A stretch of DNA of 64,000 nt, taken from NCBI GenBank assembly GCA_903832735.1, contig CAILCO010000111.1, positions 32,515 through 96,514 of the forward strand, read 5' to 3'. Below the pieces are notes generated by a model. It worked only from the letters and a program-made list of their open reading frames with translations. It searched no databases and was not told where the DNA came from. This DNA is from an uncultured Sterolibacterium sp. GTDB taxonomy: Bacteria > Pseudomonadota > Gammaproteobacteria > Burkholderiales > Rhodocyclaceae. How positions within the stretch are numbered: position 1 is the first letter of the stretch; each line of letters starts with the position of its first letter. A program made the translations under genes and the position numbers. Shown here one piece after another: positions 38,690 to 46,405 of the stretch.

Positions 38690-40584
38690 GCGGCGCGGCC
38701 CTCCAACTCCTCCCAGCGGGAGAGCGCCGCTTTCAACTCCGCATCGAGACGCTTCATCTGTTCCTGCAGGCGCTTCGACTCCTCGGGCGACTCGCGATAC
38801 AGCCCGGCATCGGACAGGCGCGCGGTAAGGCCCGCCTGTTCCGTTTCAAGGAGGCTGATACGGTTTGGCAGAGCTGCCAGTTCCTGGCTTTCGCGGTAGC
38901 TGAGCTTGACCCGTTCGGTCTTGCGCGGCGATGCTTTCGGCGCTGCGGCCTCGGCCCCGACGCCCGCGGCCGCAGTGCTCTTCTGCGGCGAGCGCCGTTT
39001 CGCCAGCAGCCAGTCTTCATAGCCGCCGGCATATTCGCGCCAAAGCCCGTCGCCTTCGGCGACGATGCTCTGGGTCACGACATTGTCGAGAAAGCGCCTG
39101 TCGTGGCTGACCAGGAACAAGGTGCCGGTATATTCCTGCAACAGGGACTCCAGCAGTTCCAGGGTTTCGATATCGAGGTCGTTGGTCGGCTCATCGAGCA
39201 CCAGCACGTTGGCCGGCTTGGCGAACAACCGGGCCAGCAGCAGCCGGTTGCGCTCGCCGCCGGAGAGCGACTTCACCGGCGAACGCGCACGCTCCGGTGC
39301 GAACAGGAAGTCGCCGAGATAACTGATGACATGCTTTCTCTGGCCGGCTATCTCGACAAATTCCGAACCCGGACTGATCACGTCGATGAGCGCCGCTTCC
39401 TCGTCCAGGGCGGTGCGAAACTGGTCGAAGTAGGCCACTTCCAGCTTGGTGCCCAGGCGCGCGCTGCCCTCGTCCGGAGCGATTTCTCCGAGGATCAATT
39501 TGATCAGGGTGGTCTTGCCCGCACCGTTGGGACCGATCAGGCCAATCTTGTCGCCGCGCAGGATGCGACAACTGAAATCGCGCACCACCGCGCGCGCGCC
39601 ATAGGATTTCGTGACGCCTTCGAGTTCGGCCACCAATTTGCCCGATTGCTCGCCGCGCGCCACGCGTAGATCGACGCTGCCCAGTCGCTCCCTTCTGGCC
39701 GCACGATCCAGGCGCAGCGACTCGAGACGGCGCACGCGTCCCTCGTTGCGGGTGCGTCGCGCCTCGACACCCTTCCTGATCCAGACCTCTTCCTGCGCCA
39801 GGAACTTGTCGAACTTGGCGGAGGCTTGCGCCTCGGCCGAAAGTTCCGCCGCCTTGCGCTCCTGGTAGGCCGCGAACGAGCCCGGATAGCTGGCGAGCCG
39901 GCCCCGGTCGAGTTCGACGATGCGCGTCGCGACGGTATCGAGAAAGCTGCGGTCGTGGGTGATGAGCAGCACGCCGCCGCGGAAGTCGCGGATCAGTTGC
40001 TCCAGCCAGAGGATGCCATCGAGGTCGAGATGGTTGGTCGGTTCGTCGAGCAGCAGCAGATCCGGCTCTGCGGTCAAAGCCTGGCCCAGTGCGACGCGCT
40101 TGACGCCGCCCCCGGAGAGTTCGCCGATCAAGGCATCGCCGTCCAGGCCCAGCCTGCTGATGGCCTGCTCGACGCGGGAGAACAGACTCCAGCCATCGCC
40201 ATGATCGAGTTGCTCCTGCAAGGCCTGCAATGTTTCCAGGGCAGCGGGCGACGCGTCGTGGGCCACGGCATGCGCCGCCTCGTGATAGTCCAAGAGCAAC
40301 TGACTGGCGCCGCCCAGGCCGGCGGCGAGGGTCTGATAGACACTCGCCGTTGGATCAAAGCTGGGTTCCTGCGCCACATAGGCCAGGCGCAAGCCCGACT
40401 GGCGCCAGACGAGGCCTTCATCGAGAGTGGACAAACCCGCCAGCGCCCGCATCAGCGAGGATTTTCCGCTGCCGTTGCGGCCGATCAGGGCGATCTTCTC
40501 GCCGCTGTCGACCTGCAAGGCGGCGCCGTCGAGCAGCGCAACGTGACCGAAGGCGAGATGGGCATTTTCCAGCGTCAGCAACAT
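38686..40584 (-). CDS. uup: ABC-F ATPase, Uup-like
   Basis: This 632-residue soluble ABC-F protein has two ATPase domains and no membrane segment. Domain 1: Walker A GRNGSGKSS, a signature written GELSGGGVKR and Walker B LLLLDEPTNHLDL. Domain 2: GPNGAGKTT, SLSGGERNR and VLVLDEPTNDLDIE. A C-terminal charged coiled coil (about 560-632) is the Uup-type DNA-binding tail. ABC-F proteins act on ribosomes; Uup also influences transposon excision in E. coli. Confidence 0.92.
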   Translation of the reverse strand: MLLTLENAHLAFGHVALLDGAALQVDSGEKIALIGRNGSGKSSLMRALAGLSTLDEGLVWRQSGLRLAYVAQEPSFDPTASVYQTLAAGLGGASQLLLDYHEAAHAVAHDASPAALETLQALQEQLDHGDGWSLFSRVEQAISRLGLDGDALIGELSGGGVKRVALGQALTAEPDLLLLDEPTNHLDLDGILWLEQLIRDFRGGVLLITHDRSFLDTVATRIVELDRGRLASYPGSFAAYQERKAAELSAEAQASAKFDKFLAQEEVWIRKGVEARRTRNEGRVRRLESLRLDRAARRERLGSVDLRVARGEQSGKLVAELEGVTKSYGARAVVRDFSCRILRGDKIGLIGPNGAGKTTLIKLILGEIAPDEGSARLGTKLEVAYFDQFRTALDEEAALIDVISPGSEFVEIAGQRKHVISYLGDFLFAPERARSPVKSLSGGERNRLLLARLFAKPANVLVLDEPTNDLDIETLELLESLLQEYTGTLFLVSHDRRFLDNVVTQSIVAEGDGLWREYAGGYEDWLLAKRRSPQKSTAAAGVGAEAAAPKASPRKTERVKLSYRESQELAALPNRISLLETEQAGLTARLSDAGLYRESPEESKRLQEQMKRLDAELKAALSRWEELEGRAA

Positions 40585-40722
40585 ACGATATACCGGTAAG
40601 GCTTTAAAGATCAGCGATGATTTCGGCCGAGCGGCGCGAAGTTTCGACCTTGCTCATGAACTCAAGGTCGGCGGAGAACAGTGGCGGGATTATACTGCAG
40701 CGGCTAGAATACGCGCCGCCCG

Positions 40723-40797
40723 CTCCCCGTAGTTCAATGGATAGAACATATGCCTCCTAAGCGTAAAATGTGGGTTCGATTCCCGCCGGGGGGACCA
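40723..40797 (+). tRNA. tRNA-Arg (anticodon CCU)
   Basis: The full cloverleaf can be drawn. The acceptor stem is 40723-40729 with 40787-40793, including a T-G wobble at pair 2. The D stem is gttc/gaac, and the anticodon stem tatgc/gcgta carries the loop ctcctaa (anticodon CCU at 40756-40758). The T stem is gtggg/cccgc with loop ttcgatt. The discriminator A and an encoded CCA follow at 40794-40797. It reads the rare arginine codon AGG. Confidence 0.93.
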
Positions 40798-40848
40798 GGG
40801 CAATGCCAGCCCAAGGCGTAGCTTCGCCGTCCGTCGCTGCAGCGTAGC

Positions 40849-40904
40849 AGCGCCTGCTCGCACAGGTGCCTTGGGTTGTCTTTCAGAAAACTACGGGCAC
40901 TAGC
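40849..40904. repeat. Dispersed hairpin repeat, copy 2 (divergent)
   Basis: This shares the core tgggttgtctttcag and the right end acgggcactagc with copies 1 and 3 but is diverged at the left and carries an A for C in the hairpin arm (agaaaac). Its final tagc is the first four bases of copy 3, so the two are head-to-tail. It lies 51 bp after tRNA-Arg. Confidence 0.85.
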
Positions 40905-40962
40905 ACCTGCTTTGCTGGCACAAGTGCCCTGGGTTGTCTTTCAGACAACTACGGGCACTAGC
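40901..40962. repeat. Dispersed 62-bp hairpin repeat, copy 3
   Basis: The hairpin is complete, with arms gttgtct/agacaac and an outer gtgccc/gggcac. Its right end supplies the TAG stop of the minus-strand secreted protein gene (40960-40958), at the same offset within the repeat as the stop in copy 1. Confidence 0.9.
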
Positions 40963-41317
40963 GGCCGGGCTTGCCTGCCTTGATCAGCGTCAGTTCCTGC
41001 TCCAGGGCGAGGCCCGCGCTGTCCAGATCCTGCTGCGGACGCTCACTGCAATAGTTGTCGAGCCACAGGAAAATCGACTCATTGTCGGTACCCTTGAGCA
41101 CGTCCCGGGAAGTACGGCTTGCGCGCCCGGACAGGTAGCCGAGAAACCAGCTCTTGGTGATCAATATCGGCATCTTGTTAAGCTTGTCCTGGCCTTCCGC
41201 CTGGACTCTTTCCTCGGTCCATTTGCGACAGCTGCGCGACCCTCTCGATTCCGCCGCCGAAGGAACACTCGCTGCCAGTAGGCCGCAGCCGAGCAATACG
41301 ATCATCAATATTTTCAT
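40958..41317 (-). CDS. Small secreted protein, tandem paralogue 1
   Basis: This 119-residue protein has a Sec signal peptide (MKILMIVLLGCGLLAASVPS). The mature part shows CRKW, SWFLGYLSGRAS, FLWLDNYCSERP and LALEQELTLIK. The pattern C-x-x-W, GYLSG, W-x-DNYC, P is shared with the gene upstream, so the two cysteines probably form a disulfide. The layout is reminiscent of HdeA/Rap1a-fold periplasmic proteins but I cannot assign a family. It starts inside the stop of its paralogue (ATGA overlap). Confidence 0.78.
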   Translation of the reverse strand: MKILMIVLLGCGLLAASVPSAAESRGSRSCRKWTEERVQAEGQDKLNKMPILITKSWFLGYLSGRASRTSRDVLKGTDNESIFLWLDNYCSERPQQDLDSAGLALEQELTLIKAGKPGR

Positions 41318-41664
41318 TTTCGGCCGGCTTTTTTTGTCACCAGTTCGGCCATCAAACTGGTGCCGCCGGCGGCGATATCCGTGAGCGGATTCGAGCGGCA
41401 ATAATTGTCCATCCAGGAAAATATTTCGGTGTTTTCGTTGCCAGGTAGGAAGTTTTTGCCACTACCAACCGCCAGACCGGAAAGATAACCCACCAGCCAG
41501 GAAGTATTGCTTAAGGCGAGCGTATCGGATTTCTTGCGATGGTCTATCCATTCGCCGCAAGAGGGGGCTGCTCTGGCTTCCGCGCGCTCCGCCGGCGCCG
41601 CCGCGGCGAACTGGGCCGATGCCAGCAGACAGCAAGCCGCAAGTAGCGTGATCGGTGTTTTCAT
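41314..41664 (-). CDS. Small secreted protein, tandem paralogue 2
   Basis: This 116-residue protein has a signal peptide (MKTPITLLAACCLLASAQFAA) and the same pattern as its neighbour: CGEWIDH, TSWLVGYLSGLAV, IFSWMDNYCRSNP, LMAELVTKK. Two cysteines remain after processing. The two genes are translationally coupled. Diverged tandem copies suggest either duplication for dosage or related partner proteins. Function unknown. Confidence 0.78.
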   Translation of the reverse strand: MKTPITLLAACCLLASAQFAAAAPAERAEARAAPSCGEWIDHRKKSDTLALSNTSWLVGYLSGLAVGSGKNFLPGNENTEIFSWMDNYCRSNPLTDIAAGGTSLMAELVTKKAGRK

Positions 41665-41780
41665 ACTAAAGTCTCCATCGCCATTTCAATGGCACGGACT
41701 TTACCTTGCCTCCGGCCCGCTGCGCGATCCGCTGGCAAAAAAGTTTTCCGCAACGATTAGAGGTATGTTTGCCGCCAACC

Positions 41781-42539
41781 ATGTCAGAGCATCCCATCGA
41801 AATCAGCGAACAGGCCGGCGTCCGCAGCCTGCATTTTGGCTCGGACTGGGTCCAGGGCGCGATGCGCATTCGCCGCCCATTTTCCCTGGAACTGGCCTAC
41901 ACGCGCGAGATGATGGCCTGCCTGCTGCTGCGCCCCGAACCCGGCTGGCCGCGCCGCGCGCTGTTGATCGGCCTGGGCGCCGGCTCGTTGGCGAAGTTTA
42001 TCCACCTCCATCTGGCGCAGACGAAAATCATCGCAGTCGAGATCGACCCGCGCATTGCGCCGATGGCCGAAGAGCATTTCCGACTACCGATCGATCCGCA
42101 GCGGCTGAAGATAGTCGTCGCCGACGGCGCCGATTATGTCGAGAGCGCCAAAGGCCATTTCGATCTGATTCTCCTCGATGGCTTCGGTCCCGATGCCCGG
42201 CCCCGGCGCCTGGACAGTGCCGAATTCTATCGCGCCGCCCGCGCCCTGCTCTCGCCGACCGGTCTCTTCGTCTGCAACCTGCTTGGCCGCAGCCGCGGCT
42301 TCGCCGCCAGCAGCAAACGCATTGCGCAGGCCTTCGACGGGCGCAGCACGGTTTTTCCCTCATGCGATAGCGGCAATGCGATCGCCTTTGCCGTCGCCGG
42401 GGAGCCGGTCGATGTCAGTCTGGAAGAGATGCGTACACGCGCGCTGGCACTGAAACTTGGCACCGGACTCGACTTGCGCCCGACCATCAGTCGCCTGCAA
42501 CTGTCTCAGCCGCTGCCGGGAGGCAGACTGCTGCTGTAG
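41781..42539 (+). CDS. Spermidine synthase-like protein
   Basis: This 252-residue protein has the SAM-type Rossmann fold of polyamine aminopropyltransferases: ALLIGLGAGSLAKFIH (motif I), IIAVEIDPRI, VVADGADYVES and DLILLDGFGPDARP. The N-terminal beta domain of true SpeE is short. These proteins occur widely without decarboxylated-SAM context, so polyamine synthesis is not assured. The ATG at 41781 is preferred over one 25 codons upstream that has no homologous sequence pattern. It is divergent from the secreted pair. Confidence 0.78.
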   Translation: MSEHPIEISEQAGVRSLHFGSDWVQGAMRIRRPFSLELAYTREMMACLLLRPEPGWPRRALLIGLGAGSLAKFIHLHLAQTKIIAVEIDPRIAPMAEEHFRLPIDPQRLKIVVADGADYVESAKGHFDLILLDGFGPDARPRRLDSAEFYRAARALLSPTGLFVCNLLGRSRGFAASSKRIAQAFDGRSTVFPSCDSGNAIAFAVAGEPVDVSLEEMRTRALALKLGTGLDLRPTISRLQLSQPLPGGRLLL

Positions 42540-42552
42540 CCTTGCTGGCAGC

Positions 42553-42969
42553 CTACTTGATTCGCGTCAGGTGCGAGCGGCCCGGCGCAAGCGGCGCCGG
42601 CGGTTGATCGTCGGTGGCAGGTGCGGCGGGGGGGGCGCCACCGGCCTCCTCTGCAGCAACGACATCGAAAGACATGCCCTGACCGTTCTCGCGGGCGAAG
42701 ATCGCGGCGATGTTGGCGATGGGAATCGACAACGCCTGAGCGACGCCGGAAAAGCGTGCGGAGAAAGTGATGCAGTCGTTGCCCATGGCCAATTGGTGCG
42801 TTGCTTCGGGCCCGAGATTGAGCACGATCTGCCCTTCCTTGACATACTCGCGCGGCACTTTCGTGTTGTCATCGACGATCACGGTCATATAAGGCGTGTA
42901 GCCCTGATCCACGCACCACTCGTGTATGGCGCGGATCAGATAGGGTTTGGAAGAGGCGAGTTTCAGCAT
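42553..42969 (-). CDS. sspB: ClpXP protease specificity-enhancing factor SspB
   Basis: SspB tethers ssrA-tagged proteins to ClpXP. The 138-residue protein has the folded N-domain (SSKPYLIRAIHEWCVDQGYTP, IVLNLGPEATHQLAMGND, ITFSARFSG) and a flexible Pro/Ala-rich linker ending in a short C-terminal motif (HLTRIK) that would dock to ClpX. The ATG at 42969 gives the conserved start MLKLASSKPY. It lies 42 bp after sspA, the usual partner. Confidence 0.94.
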   Translation of the reverse strand: MLKLASSKPYLIRAIHEWCVDQGYTPYMTVIVDDNTKVPREYVKEGQIVLNLGPEATHQLAMGNDCITFSARFSGVAQALSIPIANIAAIFARENGQGMSFDVVAAEEAGGAPPAAPATDDQPPAPLAPGRSHLTRIK

Positions 42970-43011
42970 GGATTTCTGCCTGCCGGCCATGACATAAGCC
43001 GGCGCGTGGGG

Positions 43012-43608
43012 CTAGCGGCGCATGACCTTCTCCGAAGGGGTCAAGGCATCGATGAAACCTTGCCGACTGAAAATACGCTCCGCATACTTCATCAGCGGCG
43101 CCGCCTGCTTGCCGAGTTCTATCCCGTAATGGTCAAGGCGCCACAGGAGGGGCGCGATGGCGACATCGAGCATCGAGAACTCATCGCCGAGCATGTGCTT
43201 CTGCTTGGTGAATATCGGCGCCAGTTCGGTCAGCCGGTCGCGAACATGGTTGCGCGATTTCTCGGCCGACTTCTGGTTCTTCTCGAGCGGGTCGATATGG
43301 CTGAACAGTTCGTGTTCCATCGTGAATAACAGCTGTCGCGCACGCGCCCGCATGATCGGATCCGGCGGCATCAATTGCGGATGCGGAAAGCGCTCGTCGA
43401 TGTATTCGTTGATGATGTTCGACTCGTAGAGCACCAGGTCGCGATCCACCAGAACCGGCACGCGGTTGTAGGGATTGATGACCGCCATGTCCTCGGGCTT
43501 GTTGAAGAGATCGACGTCAATTACCTGAAAGTCCATCTGCTTCTCATACAGGACGATGCGGCAGCGTTGGCTGAACGGGCACGTGGTGCCCGAGTACAGG
43601 TTCATCAT
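43012..43608 (-). CDS. sspA: Stringent starvation protein A
   Basis: SspA is a glutathione transferase-fold protein that binds RNA polymerase and alters stress transcription. The 198-residue protein shows MMNLYSGTTCPFSQRCRI, NPYNRVPVLVDRDLVLYES and a GST C-domain (MLDVAIAPLLWRLDHYG). The start at 43608 is the first of two adjacent ATGs. The order petABC-sspA-sspB is typical of beta- and gammaproteobacteria. Confidence 0.95.
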   Translation of the reverse strand: MMNLYSGTTCPFSQRCRIVLYEKQMDFQVIDVDLFNKPEDMAVINPYNRVPVLVDRDLVLYESNIINEYIDERFPHPQLMPPDPIMRARARQLLFTMEHELFSHIDPLEKNQKSAEKSRNHVRDRLTELAPIFTKQKHMLGDEFSMLDVAIAPLLWRLDHYGIELGKQAAPLMKYAERIFSRQGFIDALTPSEKVMRR

Positions 43609-43716
43609 GTTACTCGTACCCCAGGAATAGTCAGCATCGCGCACCACTCGGCGAACCGAGGGCGCACTTGTATCGCGGTGATGCCCCATATGCAACATTG
43701 AGTGATGCGATGGTGG

Positions 43717-44436
43717 TTAGTGAATGTCTTTCCAAAATTCGCGTTTCAACGCATAGGCCAAGACGAAGAATACTGCCAGAAAGAGCAGGACATAAATACC
43801 CAGTTGCTTGCGCGTTCTGGCCGAAGGCTCGCCCATGTATTGGAGATAGGCGACGAGATCGGCAACCGCTGCATCGTATTCCGCGGGCGCCAACCTGCCG
43901 GGCTTATCCAGCCTCAGCTTGTGATCCTCGCCCATCACCTGCTCGCCCTGCAACTGCCAGAGCGCATGGGGCATGGCGACATTGGCGAAGACCAGATTGT
44001 TCCAGCCGCTGGGACGGGAATCATCACGGTAGAAGTTGCGCAGATAGCTGTATAGCCAGTCGGCGCCGGAACCGGCCTCGGAGGTGCGCGAGCGCGCGAC
44101 CACGCTAAGGTCGGGCGGCGCAACGCCAAACCATTGCTTGGCGTCGGCGCGACGCATGGCGATGGTCATCGGTTCACCGACCTTGTCGACGGTGAACATC
44201 AGGTTGTCCTTGATCTGCTGGTCGGACAGCCCGATATCGCGCAGCCGGTTGTAGCGCATGTAGGACGCCGAGTGGCAATTGAGACAGTAATTGACGAACA
44301 GCTTGGCGCCGTTTTGCAGGGCCGCCGGGTCTGCGGACTTGTCCGGCGCATGGTCGAGATGAAACTCGCCTTCGCTGGCGAGAACCGTCAGCGGCACTAA
44401 GATCAATGCGAGCAGTGCGAGAAGCAGCTTCTTCAT
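43717..44436 (-). CDS. petC: Ubiquinol-cytochrome c reductase, cytochrome c1
   Basis: Cytochrome c1 of the bc1 complex has 239 residues: an N-terminal signal (MKKLLLALLALILVPLTVLA), the haem c motif YCLNCHSASYMRYNRL (CXXCH near 51), a distal Met region (NLVFANVAMPHALW) and a C-terminal membrane anchor (LGIYVLLFLAVFFVLAYAL). The start overlaps the petB stop by one base (TAATG). Confidence 0.97.
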   Translation of the reverse strand: MKKLLLALLALILVPLTVLASEGEFHLDHAPDKSADPAALQNGAKLFVNYCLNCHSASYMRYNRLRDIGLSDQQIKDNLMFTVDKVGEPMTIAMRRADAKQWFGVAPPDLSVVARSRTSEAGSGADWLYSYLRNFYRDDSRPSGWNNLVFANVAMPHALWQLQGEQVMGEDHKLRLDKPGRLAPAEYDAAVADLVAYLQYMGEPSARTRKQLGIYVLLFLAVFFVLAYALKREFWKDIH

Positions 44437-45710
44437 TATCCCGTCACCCTTTCCGGTTCTTGTTTGCACTTGTCCAGTTTGCTGTAGATCGGCATCAGGA
44501 TGAAGAAGGCGAAATAGACCACCGAACAGATCTGCCCGACCAGGGTGCGCACCGGGGTCGGCGGCAGCACGCCGAGATAGCCGAGGGTGCCGAAGGCGAT
44601 GACGAAAAGCGCCAGGGCGGTCTTATATACCGGCCCCTTGTAGCGGATCGACTTGACCGGGCTGCGGTCGAGCCAGGGCAGCAGGAAGAAGATGACCACG
44701 GCGGCACCCATGCCGACCACGCCCCAGAACTTCGCTTCGAGACCGAACAGAGGATAGGTGATCGAGCGCAACACCGAGTAATAAGGCGTGAAATACCACA
44801 CCGGGGCGATATGCGCCGGCGTCTGGAAAGGGTTGGCCGGAATGAAATTGTTCGACTCCAGGAAGTAGCCACCGCCTTCGGGCATGAAGAAGATGACGAC
44901 CGAGCAGACCATCAGGAACACCACCACGCCGACGATATCCTTCACCGTGTAGTAGGGATGGAACGGAATGCCGTCGAGGGGAATGCCCTTGGCGTCTTTG
45001 TTCTTTTTGATCTCGATGCCGTCGGGATTGTTCGAGCCGACTTCGTGCAGCGCGATCAGGTGGGCCGCGACCAGGCCGACCAGCACCAGCGGCACGGCGA
45101 TCACGTGGAAGGCGAAGAAGCGGTTCAGCGTCGCGTCGCCGACGACGAAATCGCCGCGCAGCCAGAGGGAGAGATCCGGGCCGATCAAGGGAATCGCCGA
45201 GAACATGTTCACGATCACCTGGGCGCCCCAGAACGACATCTGACCCCAGGGCAGCAGGTAGCCAAAGAAAGCCTCGGCCATCAGCATCAGGAAAATCAGC
45301 ATGCCGAAGATCCAGATCAGTTCGCGCGGCTTGCGATGGGAGCCGTAGAGCAGGCCGCGGAACATGTGCAGATAGACCACGACGAAGAAGGCCGAGGCGC
45401 CGGTCGAATGCATGTAACGGATCAGCCAGCCCCAGGGCACGTCGCGCATGATGTACTCGACGCTGGCGAAAGCCACCGGCACGCCCGAGCCGTTGAGCGT
45501 AGCATCCGGCTTGTAGTGCATGGTCAGCAGGATGCCGGTGAGGATCTGATTGACCAGCACCACCAGGGCCAGCGAGCCGAAGAAGTACCAGAAATTGAAA
45601 TTCTTCGGCGCGTAATATTCGGAGAGATGAGCTTTCCAGCCCGAGGTCGCGGGAAAGCGCTCATCGACCCAGTCGAGCAGGCCTTGCAGCTTGGCAGTCA
45701 TCGCGCTCAT
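44436..45710 (-). CDS. petB: Ubiquinol-cytochrome c reductase, cytochrome b
   Basis: Cytochrome b has 424 residues and eight or more membrane helices. Haem-ligating histidines lie in YMHSTGASAFFVVVYLHMFRG and FFAFHVIAVPLVLVGLVAAHL, and the Qo-site motif is P-E-W-Y-like APVWYFTPYYS. The first helix is at NFWYFFGSLALVV. It overlaps petA (TAATG) and petC by one base each, so the three subunits are translationally coupled. Confidence 0.97.
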   Translation of the reverse strand: MSAMTAKLQGLLDWVDERFPATSGWKAHLSEYYAPKNFNFWYFFGSLALVVLVNQILTGILLTMHYKPDATLNGSGVPVAFASVEYIMRDVPWGWLIRYMHSTGASAFFVVVYLHMFRGLLYGSHRKPRELIWIFGMLIFLMLMAEAFFGYLLPWGQMSFWGAQVIVNMFSAIPLIGPDLSLWLRGDFVVGDATLNRFFAFHVIAVPLVLVGLVAAHLIALHEVGSNNPDGIEIKKNKDAKGIPLDGIPFHPYYTVKDIVGVVVFLMVCSVVIFFMPEGGGYFLESNNFIPANPFQTPAHIAPVWYFTPYYSVLRSITYPLFGLEAKFWGVVGMGAAVVIFFLLPWLDRSPVKSIRYKGPVYKTALALFVIAFGTLGYLGVLPPTPVRTLVGQICSVVYFAFFILMPIYSKLDKCKQEPERVTG

Positions 45711-46306
45711 TACGCCCCCTTCTTGTCTTCGCCGATGACAATCTTGGCGTCGGAGAGATACATGTAGGGCGGAATTTCGAGGTTGTCCGGCGCCGGCTTG
45801 CTTTTATAGACCCGCCCGGCGAGATCGAAAGTCGAACCGTGGCAGGGGCAGATGAATCCGCCCGGCCAATCCGCGGCAATGCCGGAATCGCTGCCGCTCT
45901 TCATTTTTTCCGTGGGCGAACAGCCCAGATGGGTGCAGATGCCGACGGCGACAAAGATTTCCGGCTTGATCGAGCGGGCTTCGTTCTTGCAATAGGCCGG
46001 CTGCATGGGCTTGTCGGAATTCGGATCGCTGACCTTGTCGTCGGTCTTCTTCAGCGAAGCCAGCATGTCCTTGGTGCGGTTGATGATCCATACCGGCTTG
46101 CCGCGCCATTCGACGGTCATCATCTGGCCCGGCGCCAGCTTGCTGATATCGACCTCGACCGGTGCCCCGGCCGCCTTGGCGCGCTCCGACGGCATCATGC
46201 TGGCGACGAAAGGTACGACCGTTACCGCCGCCCCGATCCCGCCAACGGCTGCGGTGGCGACAATCAGCCGCCGCCGCCCGCAATCCACTTTGTCCCCACT
46301 TGCCAT
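45710..46306 (-). CDS. petA: Ubiquinol-cytochrome c reductase, Rieske iron-sulfur subunit
   Basis: This is a 198-residue Rieske protein. A twin-arginine-type N-terminus (CGRRRLIVATAAVGGIG) leads into the membrane anchor. The [2Fe-2S] ligand boxes CTHLGC (about 124) and CPCHGS (about 153) are intact. The ATG at 46306 gives the normal length; ten extra upstream codons are possible but would include the leader. It is the first gene of petABC. Confidence 0.97.
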   Translation of the reverse strand: MASGDKVDCGRRRLIVATAAVGGIGAAVTVVPFVASMMPSERAKAAGAPVEVDISKLAPGQMMTVEWRGKPVWIINRTKDMLASLKKTDDKVSDPNSDKPMQPAYCKNEARSIKPEIFVAVGICTHLGCSPTEKMKSGSDSGIAADWPGGFICPCHGSTFDLAGRVYKSKPAPDNLEIPPYMYLSDAKIVIGEDKKGA

Positions 46307-46351
46307 AATCCCGCCCCTGAACGTCGCAAATGCCAATTCATAACCGGCGCG

Positions 46352-46357
46352 ATTATA
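46352..46357 (-). promoter_or_regulatory. Probable -10 element of petABC
   Basis: The minus strand reads TATAAT 46 bp upstream of the petA start. The hexamer 17 bp upstream (ATTAAT) is a poor -35. Confidence 0.45.
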
Positions 46358-46405
46358 CCGGAAACCATCATCGGATTAATAGCTAAGAACCTGCCGGCCT
46401 CATGG

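Noticed and set aside
40723..40962. tRNA-Arg as a genomic island attachment site
   Set aside because: No integrase gene and no visible direct repeat of the tRNA 3' end; the adjacent repeats belong to the dispersed hairpin family.
44406..45767. Long plus-strand frame antisense to petB
   Set aside because: His/Gln/Asp-rich reading of a transmembrane gene; petB is unambiguous.
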